Source: Bacteroidota bacterium (lineage in GTDB: Bacteria > Bacteroidota > Bacteroidia > 2-12-FULL-35-15). Taken from it: a DNA stretch of 5,646 nt. The notes beneath the pieces are model-generated. The model was not told where the DNA came from. It searched no databases and saw nothing but the letters and a program-made list of their open reading frames with translations. Position 1 is the first letter of the stretch. Each line of letters opens with the position of its first letter. This document shows, one piece after another, positions 5,621-5,646 of the stretch. Position numbers and translations under genes: made by a program. Location: contig JAIOQD010000360.1 in the NCBI GenBank assembly GCA_021413595.1, positions 1-5,646 on the forward strand, written 5' to 3'.

Positions 5621-5646
5621 CGGAGTCGAGAAAGTGTGTAAGCTTC

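Larger units (their letters stand above)
5442..5633. repeat. 192-bp element bounded by 19-bp inverted repeats
   Basis: TTTCCCGACTCCGCTCGAA (5442-5460) is the reverse complement of TTCGAGCGGAGTCGAGAAA (5615-5633) at 18 of 19 positions. Two smaller palindromes lie between these ends (near 5501-5551 and at 5589-5620). The terminal sequence resembles the TTTCGAGCGGAGTCGAGAAA repeat that I recall from many Bacteroidota genomes. The layout, with inverted ends and no coding capacity inside, is that of a MITE-like element or of two oppositely oriented copies of one dispersed repeat. Confidence 0.7.
5186..5646. other. Repeat-rich region without genes
   Basis: No convincing coding sequence is present after the metalloprotease stop. 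The first 80 bp are AT-rich with only a weak stem (CCTTTTTC near 5236 facing GAAAAGG near 5251) and no good intrinsic terminator. From 5265 to the window end the DNA is a mosaic of short direct and inverted repeats, listed separately. The short open frame across 5197-5385 translates to repeat-derived peptide (for example YPERSRRTS) and is not a gene. The next gene must lie beyond 5646. Confidence 0.75.

Overview
The window looks like chromosomal DNA of a Bacteroidota bacterium. The support is: AT-rich sequence with no clear Shine-Dalgarno sites before the genes; a promoter of the Bacteroidota type (TTTG ... TAnnTTTG) in front of an acyl carrier protein gene; a purN gene divergent from acpP, a common Bacteroidota arrangement; a secreted M43 metalloprotease ending in a type IX secretion sorting domain; and gaps filled with the short palindromic repeats common in environmental Bacteroidota. 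The sequence does not allow a genus call.

Layout. At the left edge (1-38, minus) are the first codons of acpP, whose body lies outside the window. Divergently, purN (321-890, GAR formyltransferase of purine synthesis) and rnhB (978-1571, ribonuclease HII) run rightward, separated by an 87-bp gap that holds a long AT-rich inverted repeat. Convergent to them on the minus strand are a single-domain EVE protein (1742-2152) and an Lrp/AsnC-family regulator (2355-2831), with another inverted-repeat element between these two. A gene-free stretch of nearly 500 bp (2832-3322) follows, with a few short palindromes. Next comes the largest gene, a 620-residue secreted M43 (pappalysin/cytophagalysin-type) zinc metalloprotease (3323-5185, plus). 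The last 460 bp (5186-5646) have no credible gene and are a mosaic of small repeats and hairpins.

How the genes relate. acpP, purN and rnhB are core housekeeping functions (fatty-acid synthesis, purine synthesis, removal of ribonucleotides from DNA). The EVE protein and the Lrp regulator are single genes with no evident pathway partner here. The protease appears to be a free-standing exported enzyme that depends on a T9SS encoded elsewhere. I see no new multi-gene system. The most unusual content is between the genes: four separate gaps carry inverted- or direct-repeat elements of clearly different sequence, and the right end carries several nested ones.
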